Part shown: positions 1 to 9,416 of the stretch, piece by piece | Layout of the letters: each line of letters begins with the position of its first letter | How positions within the stretch are numbered: the first letter of the stretch is position 1 | From: Proteus penneri | Lineage (GTDB): Bacteria; Pseudomonadota; Gammaproteobacteria; Enterobacterales; Enterobacteriaceae | Direction: 5' to 3' | DNA: 64,000 nucleotides | NCBI RefSeq assembly: GCF_003144535.1 | Contig: NZ_PHFJ01000012.1 | Coordinates: 1 to 64,000 of the forward strand | The notes under the pieces: generated by a model | Seen by the model: only the letters and a program-made list of their open reading frames with translations | Told to the model about the DNA's origin: nothing | Databases searched by the model: none | Translations under genes and position numbers: made by a program

Positions 1-327
1 TTGGATGGTGGGAAAAACTTTAGACCCACAAATGGGGGGTTTGGTATTCATACTGATCATCCCGGTTACTACTCTTCTTTTTTCGATATTATTGTAACCG
101 ATGAGGGGTTTTATTTAGGTAATTCATCATCTTCGCGCTTAAAAAATGATAGCCTTGATGATCCATGGTGGCAAAAATTTTATTTTGATCCTACCGATTC
201 TAATTATGTCCATGATGATATAGGTGACGAAGAAATACCTTCAAATAATTTAAAAACCCCCTCGGGGCAAACTCGTTTTGATTGCAGTGCCCCTTCTATT
301 TACCCTATTTCACAGGCAGAAAAATGA
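1..327 (+). CDS. T6SS immunity-type lipoprotein paralogue, 3' part only
   Basis: This is the C-terminal 108 residues of a protein whose start lies outside the window. It is nearly identical to residues 143-250 of the gene at 414-1166, including the shared ending TPSGQTRFDCSAPSIYPISQ. The stop TGA overlaps an ATG (324-327), as happens in the next copy where the effector gene starts. Presumed role, inferred from context only: a periplasmic lipoprotein that neutralises the neighbouring lipase effector. No domain was recognised. The differences are concentrated in a few positions (for example DDIGDEEIP against SSLGDKESP), as expected for diverging immunity duplicates. Confidence 0.7.
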   Translation: MDGGKNFRPTNGGFGIHTDHPGYYSSFFDIIVTDEGFYLGNSSSSRLKNDSLDDPWWQKFYFDPTDSNYVHDDIGDEEIPSNNLKTPSGQTRFDCSAPSIYPISQAEK

Positions 328-350
328 TGAATACTAACCCCATTGGTTAG
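324..350 (+). pseudogene. Possible remnant of a Tle3-like effector 5' end
   Basis: Directly after the first immunity copy, ATG ATG AAT ACT AAC CCC ATT GGT TAG aligns codon by codon with the start of the intact effector at 1163 (ATG AGC AAT AGT AAG CCA ACC CGT TGG). It keeps the same overlap with the immunity stop but terminates after eight codons. It is therefore read as a decayed effector start left by a tandem duplication. The alignment is short, so this is tentative. Confidence 0.4.
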
Positions 351-413
351 CTCCTGATAAAAGATCATCATTAACTTAAAAATAAAACAGCATCATCTTA
401 ATAAGGACAACCC

Positions 414-1166
414 ATGTTATTACATCGATTTAAATTTCCCTTACTGTTTATTTTGAGTGCCACCCTATTAACCGGCTGTTTATCATTAAAAGAAAAAGCA
501 GCAATTAAAACGGAGCAAGATAGAGCCGAACAACAACGTTTAATTGACGAGGAAATTAAAAGTTATGGTCCTCCCACCGTCATTTACCGTATTGATGACC
601 ACCGCTTTTTTACCTTAGAAAAATATAATGAAAGGCGCAGTGGCTCGACTTATTACAACAATACTCAAAAAGGAATACATCAAGAATTAATTCGATCCTC
701 GGCTTGTCGTTATCAAGGTCGCTTAATCTGGGCAACCAAACGCGACGATGCTTTTGCTTTTCCGGGGGTATTGAGTCGTGTAACCAGTCGTTGCGCAGGA
801 ACAAAAACAGGTTGCGTTAACGTTATTCTTGTCACCTTGGATGATGGGAAAAACTTTAGGCCCACAAATGGGGGGTTTGGTGGTAATACTGATCATCCCG
901 GTTATTACTCTTCTTTTTTCGATATTATTGTAACCGATGAGGGTTTTTATTTAGGAAAATCAACAGCTTCTCGTTTAAAAAATGATAATCTTGATGATCC
1001 TTGGTGGCGAAAATTTTATTTTGATCCCACTGATTCAAATTATGTCCATAGCAGTCTCGGGGATAAAGAATCCCCCTCTTCTGCACTAAAAACTCCCTCG
1101 GGGCAAACTCGTTTTGATTGCAGTGCCCCTTCTATTTACCCTATTTCACAGGCAGAAAAGTTATGA
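414..1166 (+). CDS. T6SS immunity-type lipoprotein (Tli3-like), copy 2
   Basis: The 250-residue product has a lipoprotein signal: basic start, hydrophobic stretch at residues 10-21, lipobox L-T-G-C with the modified cysteine near residue 22, then SLKEKAAIK. The rest should be periplasmic. A good ribosome site (AAGGA) lies upstream of ATG 414. The TGA stop overlaps the ATG of the hydrolase effector (ATGA at 1163-1166), so the two are translationally coupled, the usual pattern of an immunity gene with its toxin. A paralogue lies on each side. Tle3-type lipases are commonly encoded next to lipoprotein immunity partners; the assignment rests on that context and not on a recognised domain. Confidence 0.65.
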   Translation: MLLHRFKFPLLFILSATLLTGCLSLKEKAAIKTEQDRAEQQRLIDEEIKSYGPPTVIYRIDDHRFFTLEKYNERRSGSTYYNNTQKGIHQELIRSSACRYQGRLIWATKRDDAFAFPGVLSRVTSRCAGTKTGCVNVILVTLDDGKNFRPTNGGFGGNTDHPGYYSSFFDIIVTDEGFYLGKSTASRLKNDNLDDPWWRKFYFDPTDSNYVHSSLGDKESPSSALKTPSGQTRFDCSAPSIYPISQAEKL

Positions 1167-3286
1167 GCAATAGTAAGCCAACCCGTTGGCTAAAACCCAA
1201 AGAATGCCTTGATGGTAGTCAAGAATGGCGTTCTATCACCCATGCTGCCAATATTGGAGCAGAAATCCATGCTAAACCCCACTTACCCGGAATTATCATT
1301 TTTGTTCACGGGGTGAACTCAGAAGGAGAGTGGTATGAAGATGCTGAACGCGAACTTTGTTCAGGGCTTAATGAACGGTTAAATTTAACTAATACAGATT
1401 ATCAATTAAAACAAAATGAATATTATGAACCCAAATTTATTTTAGATGAAAAAAATTATGATAATAGTCATTATATTTATGAAGAGCCCATTCGAACATT
1501 AAAAAAGTTAGGTAATTCCCCGGTGATCCGTTTTTATTGGGGATACCGTGCAACGGATGAAGATTTAGGTCAATATTGTATTCCATTAAAAAATAAAGCA
1601 GGAGAAAGCTACCACCGCTTAGTCAGTGAAATACTTAACCCCGAATACAGTCATGAAGATAAAAGATATTGGACCCCCGAAGATATAAAAAAATACAATA
1701 TCGTACAAGAATACAATTCTCTGCCTTATCGTAAAAGACGCCTCTTTATTAATGAAAAAATTAAACATAAAGGCCCTTTTTTCTGGGGTGGAGGGCCATT
1801 TCAAAATGGCTGCAATAATTTAGTCAGTTTATGGAGTAAGAGTGGCTTTAGCAATCTCGCGATGTTATGGACTGTGATCCCAACGCCAATCCCTTTTAAT
1901 GTACAAACCTTTAACCCTGAATCAGACCGGTTATTAACAAAGTCTCCTCCTCGTCACTATTATGCTCATGCTGTAAAACGGCTAGCCAATTTAGTCAAGA
2001 AAATACGTGAATACAATTCCCATGATACCGTTACCATTATTTCACACAGCCAAGGCACGATGATAGCGTTAGCCGCAGCAGCAATTGAAGCTCCTGATAG
2101 CCTCTTTGTTTTAAATTCTCCCTATGCTACCGAAGATAAATTTTTAAATAGCTACTCTTATATTTACAGTGAAAATATTGATCAAGCACAGCGTGAAGCC
2201 ACGCTAAAAGCAATCATTGATAAGATTGCAAAAAACAAAAATAGATTAAAGGGATCGCCTTGTGGATATTCAAGTCTAGTTGTCGGAGAAAGTGAAGATA
2301 AAAAAAGTTGGACTCCTGATGTAATTATATATAAAGGGAATAAGCTTGATATTAGAGATAACGAGAATAAAGAAAATAAAAAAAATATCGAAATAAATAA
2401 GGAAAAATTCACTAAAGGTGAATTTATTAAAGAAAGAGATAATCACGGGCGGTTCTATATTTATTGTAATCCACACGATCGCGTAATGGGTTCATCACCG
2501 TTAGAAAGTATTGGTTGGTGCCCGCTTCCTAATACTAAAGAAAGAGGACAAATACAGCATCATCCATTATTTGACCTTGAGCATCCACCCTATATCAGAA
2601 TGCTGGCACGTAATACGCCTTGTGGTGGAAAACCTAACCCCAAAACCATATTTACTGATGCAAATAGACGATTCAGTGATGGTAATATTTTCTGGGACAG
2701 TAATACCAAAACATTAGAAGGCTTAGCGTGGCCTGAACCTTCAGCGAATATTTCACTAAATATTAATGCCCCAGAAGTACCTCACCCTATTACACCAGCC
2801 GAATTGGCAACCTTTGATGAAGATTTTACCGTAATAGAAAAAAAAGAGGATAAACCAACCCCTGAAATTAATATCAATGCTGATAATCAGAAACAAGAGA
2901 TACCTTTAGGCCAAGGTTATGGGCAAATTCTTTATGATGATGGATTAGATATCTACACTCCCAAAGATGCCGAATATTACTTCTATAAAGATCTCTATAC
3001 CTATCAACATCGTATTTGGGTTGAACTCACCCCAGAAGAGAAGAAAATACTCCAGAATAATCCACTATTAGATCCTCAAGAAAAAAATGCAACTACAAAA
3101 TATGAAACCTTAGAAGAGATGAGAACACGTATTCGCGAATATAATCAACGCCCTACTGATCATGGTACATTACCAAGAAATTCACTGTTTCTTCGTCGTG
3201 TAGTCACTTATGATTTACCTATTGGTTATTGTGAAATAGGTAGAAGTCCAGAAAAAATGGATGAGTTAAGAAAATATGCGGATTGA
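1163..3286 (+). CDS. T6SS phospholipase-type effector, Tle3-like (alpha/beta hydrolase)
   Basis: A 707-residue alpha/beta hydrolase. Visible elements are an oxyanion-type strand IIIFVHGVNSEGEW at about residues 44-57, the nucleophile elbow S-H-S-Q-G with Ser296 inside TVTIISHSQGTMIALAAA, and a late catalytic-type PHDRV at about 437-441 in a stretch (NPHDRVMGSSPLESIGW) typical of Tle3/DUF3274 effectors. There is no signal peptide, as expected for a T6SS cargo that degrades membrane phospholipids in target cells. ATG 1163 is preferred because it overlaps the immunity stop. PAAR and immunity genes flank it. The reading frame ends at TGA 3284-3286 but stays open for 25 further codons to TAA at 3362-3364, so the C-terminus may be shortened. 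Confidence 0.75.
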   Translation: MSNSKPTRWLKPKECLDGSQEWRSITHAANIGAEIHAKPHLPGIIIFVHGVNSEGEWYEDAERELCSGLNERLNLTNTDYQLKQNEYYEPKFILDEKNYDNSHYIYEEPIRTLKKLGNSPVIRFYWGYRATDEDLGQYCIPLKNKAGESYHRLVSEILNPEYSHEDKRYWTPEDIKKYNIVQEYNSLPYRKRRLFINEKIKHKGPFFWGGGPFQNGCNNLVSLWSKSGFSNLAMLWTVIPTPIPFNVQTFNPESDRLLTKSPPRHYYAHAVKRLANLVKKIREYNSHDTVTIISHSQGTMIALAAAAIEAPDSLFVLNSPYATEDKFLNSYSYIYSENIDQAQREATLKAIIDKIAKNKNRLKGSPCGYSSLVVGESEDKKSWTPDVIIYKGNKLDIRDNENKENKKNIEINKEKFTKGEFIKERDNHGRFYIYCNPHDRVMGSSPLESIGWCPLPNTKERGQIQHHPLFDLEHPPYIRMLARNTPCGGKPNPKTIFTDANRRFSDGNIFWDSNTKTLEGLAWPEPSANISLNINAPEVPHPITPAELATFDEDFTVIEKKEDKPTPEININADNQKQEIPLGQGYGQILYDDGLDIYTPKDAEYYFYKDLYTYQHRIWVELTPEEKKILQNNPLLDPQEKNATTKYETLEEMRTRIREYNQRPTDHGTLPRNSLFLRRVVTYDLPIGYCEIGRSPEKMDELRKYAD

Positions 3287-3429
3287 CTAAGTGGCTTAGA
3301 TGGCTATATGGAGAAAGGTGTATTAGATATACCTGAAATGCCCGAAATAATAAAAAAGCCATAAAAGAAAAAATATTAATTATCTAAAAATCACTTTAAA
3401 TAAATCAGCACAATTAAAAGGAATAAGCC

Positions 3430-4200
3430 ATGTTATTGCATCGTATTAAGTTCTCATTACTGTTTATTTTTAGTGCCACACTATTAACCGGCTGTTTATC
3501 ATTAAAAGAAAAAGCCGCGATTAAAGCAGAACAAGATAAGATTGAGCAACAACGTCAATTAGCCGAATTACGGAAAACCTTTAAACCGCCCGTGGTCATT
3601 TACCGTATTGACGACCACCGTTTTTTTACCCTTGAAGAATTTAATGAAAAACGAGAAGGCTATACTTTTTATAACAACACACAAACGCAAGCCCACTTTA
3701 AAGTGTATAACGGTTCGGCATGTAACTTTCGTGGCCGTTTAATTTGGGCTGCCACACAGGATGATTATATCGCTTTTCCTGCTACATCCAGTAATTGGCA
3801 TGGTTGCGCAGGTCGGCGTGATGGTTGCCAAAGCTCGGTTTTACTCTATTCTAAAGGAAAATTAATGCCACTCATTACACCGCTTGGGAATAAGACGCTT
3901 AATCCTGTACATGAGACCACTTATTTTACTATTGTGGTAACGGATAGCTATTATTATATTGGGGGAAGTTTTAATTCTTCTACCCAAAATATTCCACTAG
4001 ATATTTCATATTGGAAAAAAGAGCCCTATCCAACCCTTGAAGAGATAAAAAATCGAACATGGAAACCTCATACTCTAGAAGCTCCCCTCTCTGGAATAAG
4101 AACACCTTCAGGACAAACCCGATTTGATTGCAGTGATCCTTCCATTTCCCCGATGTCAAAGCTAGGTGACTATGGGCGAGATTATATAATTAAAAAATAA
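3430..4200 (+). CDS. T6SS immunity-type lipoprotein, divergent copy 3
   Basis: The 256-residue product is a paralogue of the gene at 414-1166. The first 80 residues are very similar (same lipobox LTGC, SLKEKAAIK, and VIYRIDDHRFFTLE), and the end keeps RTPSGQTRFDCSDPSISP. The middle is strongly diverged, and there is an extra tail SKLGDYGRDYIIKK. The upstream leader also resembles that of copy 2. Its place immediately downstream of the effector and upstream of PAAR suggests immunity against a different allele of the lipase, or a current partner of this one. Function is inferred from homology within the window and from context. Confidence 0.6.
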   Translation: MLLHRIKFSLLFIFSATLLTGCLSLKEKAAIKAEQDKIEQQRQLAELRKTFKPPVVIYRIDDHRFFTLEEFNEKREGYTFYNNTQTQAHFKVYNGSACNFRGRLIWAATQDDYIAFPATSSNWHGCAGRRDGCQSSVLLYSKGKLMPLITPLGNKTLNPVHETTYFTIVVTDSYYYIGGSFNSSTQNIPLDISYWKKEPYPTLEEIKNRTWKPHTLEAPLSGIRTPSGQTRFDCSDPSISPMSKLGDYGRDYIIKK

Positions 4201-4398
4201 TATTTATCATCATACCGAAATAAAATAACACCATGTAAATAAGGATTATTTATGTTAAATCTCATTTGCCTAGTATTATTATTTTTTCATGGATAAATTA
4301 AGAGAGGGAATATTATTCCATTAAAGAAGGCAATATTTAATTGATTAAACAAAATATTATAATTAACAATATCAAAAAATCTATTTAGAGAAAATAAA

Positions 4399-4653
4399 AT
4401 GAAAAATATTATTCGACTCGGTGACCCCACATCACATGGAGGTAAAGTTATATCATCAAGTTCTACTCTTATTGTTGATGGGAAAAGTGCCACTCTTCTT
4501 TATGATACTGTTTCATGTCCTCTACACGGAGATAATCAAATTATTGAAAGTAGCTCACATTATAATGAGGATGGTAAAGGAATTGTATTTGATGGTTGTA
4601 AGACACAATGTGGTGCTATTATTTACTCAACTTCTAATGATATGGAAATATAA
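4399..4653 (+). CDS. PAAR-domain T6SS spike-tip protein
   Basis: A small 84-residue protein made of one PAAR-like domain: IRLGDPTSHGGKVI at the start, a central GKSATLLYDTVSCPLHGDN segment, and a C-terminal GCKTQCGAII. The histidines and cysteines (H13, C40, H43, C67, C71) fit the metal-binding tip of the PAAR cone. PAAR proteins cap the VgrG trimer and recruit effectors, so the Tle3-like lipase next door is the likely cargo. TAA is followed directly by the ATG of the next gene (4654), implying one operon. There is no toxin extension, so it acts as an adaptor and not as a specialised effector. Confidence 0.8.
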   Translation: MKNIIRLGDPTSHGGKVISSSSTLIVDGKSATLLYDTVSCPLHGDNQIIESSSHYNEDGKGIVFDGCKTQCGAIIYSTSNDMEI

Positions 4654-6051
4654 ATGAAATATTGGACACCTCCTTATAATCCACCACATTGGGTAAATAA
4701 ACCATTTCCATTATTAACTGTAAGTAGCACAATACTATTTATAAATTTAATTTATTTTTTTATATTGAAATTTATAATAAAAACAAATTTTAATAGTTAT
4801 ATCATAAGTCATGATGGTGTAATATTATCTTCAGTTATTTTTTTAATTTCTCTACTGTTATTATCTTCATACACTCTATTTTGGGAAATAAAGAAAACTC
4901 TTTATATTTACTGGTGTTTTTGGCAAGCCGATTTACTAACTAAATGGATAAAGTTAAAGCAAGATAAGTTATATTTAATCTATTCAAATATAATATCTAA
5001 CAACTCATCAATCATTTCCAACTTCAATAACGAAAACACATTTGAAAAAACAAAATCAAACAATAAATTAATAGATTTAGAAAGAGAAAATATTGTTGGT
5101 GAGGAAAGAGTTTTTTATATAGTAAAACTTTTAACAAATAGTATCAAGGATATAAAAATTAGTAAAAATGAAAACCATTTAATTATAATAAATAGTTTAT
5201 TTGAACAGAGTGACTTTATAAAAAACAAATTAGAATCATTTTTTGATAACTACCTAAATAATTATGAGATCATCTTTCAAAAAAAACCAGACTATAGCAA
5301 ACAATTAAATTTAATTAGAAGCAAGAAAGTAACTACATTTATTTTCTCAATCAACAACTATTCATTATCTACTAATGAAGAAAATGAATTTGCAAGTTTA
5401 ATTATACTATCTCATAACCAAGGAAAGGGATTTTTAAAATTATTTCAACCAATGCCATTTAATATGGATAATATAGATGAGAGCATCAAAACAATGACAT
5501 TAATTCAACAACAAAGTAATAAGGATATAAAACAGGTCAATTTTATTGATATTGAAGAAGTAAATTCAAGCAATATCTTAATAAAGTTAAGAAACGAAAA
5601 AAGCTATCAATTATCCTTAGAAAGCTATCCACAAGGTTATTTTTTTAATGAATATATAGACAATTACAAAGAATTATCCATATATCATTTAGTAGCACTA
5701 ATTTCCCTATCAAAATTCAGAAAAAATAGCCAGCTTTTATTTTATAAACTAGATGGCATCTACTACTGCCAAACAATAGGAACTAAAAAATCATATATTA
5801 AAAATCATTATGCAAACATACCAAAATCATCATTCCCAATAGGTACAGTTCTTGTGGGTTTTTTCACTTTTATTTCCATTGTTATTAAAAATAACATTGA
5901 AAATGTAGAGTTTGATAATGAAAGAATAATCATTATTTCAACTTCGTTTCTTTTTACTATTATAATAATTAGTGTGATTAAAAAAATTTACATTAATTTT
6001 TACTGGAAATTTTATTTTTTAAAAACGCTCAATAAAAAATGGAATTTATAA
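4654..6051 (+). CDS. Unrecognised T6SS-linked membrane protein
   Basis: The 465-residue protein was not recognised. Two membrane segments lie near the N-terminus (about 22-43 and 56-80) and two near the C-terminus (about 387-407 and 424-445), with an approximately 300-residue soluble middle rich in Asn, Lys, Ile and Ser. It starts at the base after the PAAR stop, and its own stop overlaps the ATG of tssM (TAATG), so it is tightly embedded in the T6SS operon. Base composition is strikingly AT-rich compared with tssM downstream of about 6330, suggesting acquisition with the effector island. It could be an accessory inner-membrane factor or part of the PAAR/effector module. Confidence 0.55.
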   Translation: MKYWTPPYNPPHWVNKPFPLLTVSSTILFINLIYFFILKFIIKTNFNSYIISHDGVILSSVIFLISLLLLSSYTLFWEIKKTLYIYWCFWQADLLTKWIKLKQDKLYLIYSNIISNNSSIISNFNNENTFEKTKSNNKLIDLERENIVGEERVFYIVKLLTNSIKDIKISKNENHLIIINSLFEQSDFIKNKLESFFDNYLNNYEIIFQKKPDYSKQLNLIRSKKVTTFIFSINNYSLSTNEENEFASLIILSHNQGKGFLKLFQPMPFNMDNIDESIKTMTLIQQQSNKDIKQVNFIDIEEVNSSNILIKLRNEKSYQLSLESYPQGYFFNEYIDNYKELSIYHLVALISLSKFRKNSQLLFYKLDGIYYCQTIGTKKSYIKNHYANIPKSSFPIGTVLVGFFTFISIVIKNNIENVEFDNERIIIISTSFLFTIIIISVIKKIYINFYWKFYFLKTLNKKWNL

Positions 6052-9000
6052 TGAAATCAAAAATAACTCGATATATTTCAATATTTATCATTCTTTCAAT
6101 AATTATATTAACTACAATTGTATTTTTATTTGTCATATTTAATAAAGTATCGATAACTGCAACACAATCTTACTTATTAGTTTTTTCAATTACACTCTCT
6201 TTAATTGTCCTTTTTTTTCTTTCTCGTTATTTAAAACCCAAGATTACTATAGATATTGACGATGAAAATAATGATAAAGAAAATATAACCAACAAAAAAA
6301 ACAACACCTTAAATATAAAAGAAAATGGTTCTTTTATTTACAAAACTAAATTATCAATCCAACTCCTTATTGGCACCTCCTCTTCTATTGAAAAACTCGC
6401 TCCTAATCTAACGACTGAACGCTGGCAAGAAAACAACGGTACGTTGCTTATCTATGGTGGCGATATCCATCAACCTATTGATGAAAATTTAATTCAAGAT
6501 TTAAAACAACTGCGTCGCCGCCGTCCGCTTGATGCGGTTATTTGGGTCTCTGAGAATAGTCTATCGCAACAACCATTGGGCCATTCTTTATTTAATCACT
6601 TAAACCCAGCCAATACAGACATCGCAAGCCGTTATTTCCACCAGCTCTTTCGTCAATTACGCTGGCAGGCGCCTATTTGGCTATGGAACGTCAGTAATAA
6701 CGGTGAAATAACCGCAGATGAAACACCTACAGTACTTTATTCTGTGCCATTAAAAACCACTTCTGAAGAGCTGTCTACTGACTTAAAAAAATGCTTACCT
6801 GCACTTATTGAGCAAGGCACACAAGCCGTATTACATAATCAAACACACACTTATTTATTAGCTTTAGCCCGTTTTTTACAGCATGAAGGATGTGAAGAAC
6901 TCGCCAATAATTTAGCGCCACTTTTATCGGGTTATCGCTCATTACCCTTTGCGGGCATGCTCTTTAGTACACCTGTTCGTGAGAATCTATCTTCATCTTC
7001 CACGACATCGTTAAATAACCAATGGACAGAGAATACACACTGGAAAGCGCTACTCTCTGCAAATAAACAACTTCCACCACAATTAAAAGCTTCACCGTTA
7101 GGTTTAAATTCAAAACGTATTTTGCAATATACCGTCGCAACGGCCATGACGTTGTGGGGCATTGGTATGGTGGTCTCTTACTTTATGAATCGCCAATTAA
7201 TTACTCAAAGCCAGCAACAAGCGCAGTTGGCAACAGACAATCACCAGTCTGAACTTGCGCGTTTACAAGCCCAATATGGATTGCAACAAACATTAGGGTT
7301 ATTGAGTTATCGCGAACAGACTGCGGTGCCATTTTGGTTACGCTTTGGCTTAAGTAGTAACAATCAATTGCTCCATCATTTATGGCCGGTTTATAGCCAG
7401 TCCATGTTGCCATTATTACGTGACTCGACCCAACAGCGCCTCGAAGCTTATCTTCAAAGCTTTGTGCAGCTTCCACCCGAAAGTGCTGAACGCATAGAAG
7501 GCGCGCAATCTGCTTATCAAATATTGAAAGCTTATTTAATGATGAGTGAGCCGTCTCGTATCGAACCCACTTTTTTTACTGAAAATGTACTCAATATTTG
7601 GCATCAAAATGAAGATCTAAAAGACGGTGAATGGCAAACATTAGGCACTGAGCTATTAACCTTCTATGCCTCTCAATTGCCGTATCATAATGAATGGACT
7701 ATCAAACCTAATCGTACTTTAGTCGCCGGAAGTCGCACTATTCTTATACGACAAATTGGTCAACGTAATGGTGAATCTGCGCTTTACCAAAAAATCTTAC
7801 AGCAAGCCCAACATAACTTTGCGGATATGACGCTAGATGATATGACGGGGGATACCGATGTCAGTTTCTTACTCAGCACCACTGAAACGATACCCGGTAT
7901 TTTTACGCGTAAAGCCTGGGAAGAGTCGATTGAACCTGCGATTAAAAAAGCCGTTCATGAAAGACGAGAAGAAATAGATTGGGTATTGAGTGACACACAA
8001 AAAGAGGCCGATATTGATATCTCACCTGAAAAACTGCAACAAAATCTCACCGAGCGCTATTTTAATGATTTTTCGGGCAGTTGGTTAAGCTTTCTCAATG
8101 GGTTACAGTGGCGAGAAACACAGAGTTTATCTGATACAATTGATCAACTCACACTTATGAGCGATATCAGACAGTCCCCCATTATTGCACTGATGAATAC
8201 GCTTTCTTATCAAGGTAAAACCGGTCGCCAGCAAGAAAAGCTCGCTGACTCTTTTGTGAATTCCGCCAAAGATTTATTAAACAAAGAGCAACAACCAGTA
8301 ATTAGCCAAAAAGCAGCGTTCACAGGCCCTCTAGAGCCTGTTTTTGCACCGATACTGGCTTTTACTGATCCGCAATCTGCAGTACAAAATAGTGATGCAT
8401 TAAGCTTACAAGCTTATCTTACACGTGTAACGCGAGTACGTTTAAAACTCCAACAAGTAGTTAATGCACCTGATCCCCAAGCGATGTCTCAAGCCTTAGC
8501 CCGCAGTGTTTTCGAAGGAAAAACGGTCGATTTATCCGAAACACAAGATTACGGAAGCTTAATCGCCGCAAGCTTTGGTCAAGAGTGGAATGGCTTTGGG
8601 CAAACACTACTGGTACAACCGATATCTCAAGCATGGCAACAGCTATTAGCGCCGACTGCGCAAGGTATCAATACCCAATGGCGAAATGCGGTTGTGAATG
8701 ACTGGAATAGCGCCTTTGGTGGACGTTATCCACTCAAAAATACGCAAAGTGAAATCTCACTGCCTCTTATGGCGCAATATTTACGCCCTGATAATGGGCG
8801 TATTCAACGTTTTCTTGAGACTCACCTTAGCGGTGTTTTACATAAAGAAGGGACGCACTGGGTACCCGATACCACCAATGCCCAAGGCTTAACGTTTAAT
8901 CCCGAGTTCTTAAAAGCCTTAGATAAACTAAGCTACTTAGGGGATGTGGTTTTTGCGAATGGTGAAGCGCGTCTTTACTTTGAATTACGCCCTGGGACAT

Positions 9001-9371
9001 CTCCAAACATCATGCAAACCCATCTTATGATAGATAAACAGTCTCTTATCTATGATAACCAACAACCGCAATGGCAGCGCTTTGTTTGGCCAGCAGATAC
9101 CGTTGCCTCTGGTGCATCGCTCAGTTGGATCACAACGAATACAGGCACACGTATTTATGGCGATTATCGTGGCGTCTGGGGCATTATCCGTTTATTGGAA
9201 GATGCCAATATCACCCCTTATGCCGGTAACACCAGCAGTTATTCTGTCAGTTGGAAAACCTTAAATGGACAGTCACTTAACTACACCTTAAGAACAGAAA
9301 TGGGTGAGGGTCCAATTGCACTCTTACAACTCCGTAATTTTGTGTTACCAGAAAAAATTTTTTTGGATTAA
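6051..9371 (+). CDS. tssM: TssM (IcmF-family) T6SS membrane-complex subunit
   Basis: The 1106-residue protein is the large inner-membrane subunit that joins TssL and the lipoprotein TssJ in the T6SS trans-envelope complex. It has two N-terminal membrane segments (about 8-28 and 41-60), a cytoplasmic domain with GDIHQPIDENLIQDLKQLRRRRPLDAVIW, a third membrane segment at about 357-379, then a long periplasmic region ending in the conserved beta-rich GDYRGVWGIIRLL block. The usual P-loop of the cytoplasmic domain is not evident; the equivalent stretch reads GTSSSIEK. ATG 6051 overlaps the upstream stop. The first roughly 90 codons are much more AT-rich than the rest. Confidence 0.9.
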   Translation: MKSKITRYISIFIILSIIILTTIVFLFVIFNKVSITATQSYLLVFSITLSLIVLFFLSRYLKPKITIDIDDENNDKENITNKKNNTLNIKENGSFIYKTKLSIQLLIGTSSSIEKLAPNLTTERWQENNGTLLIYGGDIHQPIDENLIQDLKQLRRRRPLDAVIWVSENSLSQQPLGHSLFNHLNPANTDIASRYFHQLFRQLRWQAPIWLWNVSNNGEITADETPTVLYSVPLKTTSEELSTDLKKCLPALIEQGTQAVLHNQTHTYLLALARFLQHEGCEELANNLAPLLSGYRSLPFAGMLFSTPVRENLSSSSTTSLNNQWTENTHWKALLSANKQLPPQLKASPLGLNSKRILQYTVATAMTLWGIGMVVSYFMNRQLITQSQQQAQLATDNHQSELARLQAQYGLQQTLGLLSYREQTAVPFWLRFGLSSNNQLLHHLWPVYSQSMLPLLRDSTQQRLEAYLQSFVQLPPESAERIEGAQSAYQILKAYLMMSEPSRIEPTFFTENVLNIWHQNEDLKDGEWQTLGTELLTFYASQLPYHNEWTIKPNRTLVAGSRTILIRQIGQRNGESALYQKILQQAQHNFADMTLDDMTGDTDVSFLLSTTETIPGIFTRKAWEESIEPAIKKAVHERREEIDWVLSDTQKEADIDISPEKLQQNLTERYFNDFSGSWLSFLNGLQWRETQSLSDTIDQLTLMSDIRQSPIIALMNTLSYQGKTGRQQEKLADSFVNSAKDLLNKEQQPVISQKAAFTGPLEPVFAPILAFTDPQSAVQNSDALSLQAYLTRVTRVRLKLQQVVNAPDPQAMSQALARSVFEGKTVDLSETQDYGSLIAASFGQEWNGFGQTLLVQPISQAWQQLLAPTAQGINTQWRNAVVNDWNSAFGGRYPLKNTQSEISLPLMAQYLRPDNGRIQRFLETHLSGVLHKEGTHWVPDTTNAQGLTFNPEFLKALDKLSYLGDVVFANGEARLYFELRPGTSPNIMQTHLMIDKQSLIYDNQQPQWQRFVWPADTVASGASLSWITTNTGTRIYGDYRGVWGIIRLLEDANITPYAGNTSSYSVSWKTLNGQSLNYTLRTEMGEGPIALLQLRNFVLPEKIFLD

Positions 9372-9416
9372 ATAAAAATCACATTCCCTAATATCTCAAA
9401 AGGAAATACGCTCACT

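Noticed and set aside
4251-4295. Short frame MLNLICLVLLFFHG with a leader like that of the lipoprotein genes
   Set aside because: Only 14 codons before a stop, with no continuing homology; probably a decayed start, not a gene.
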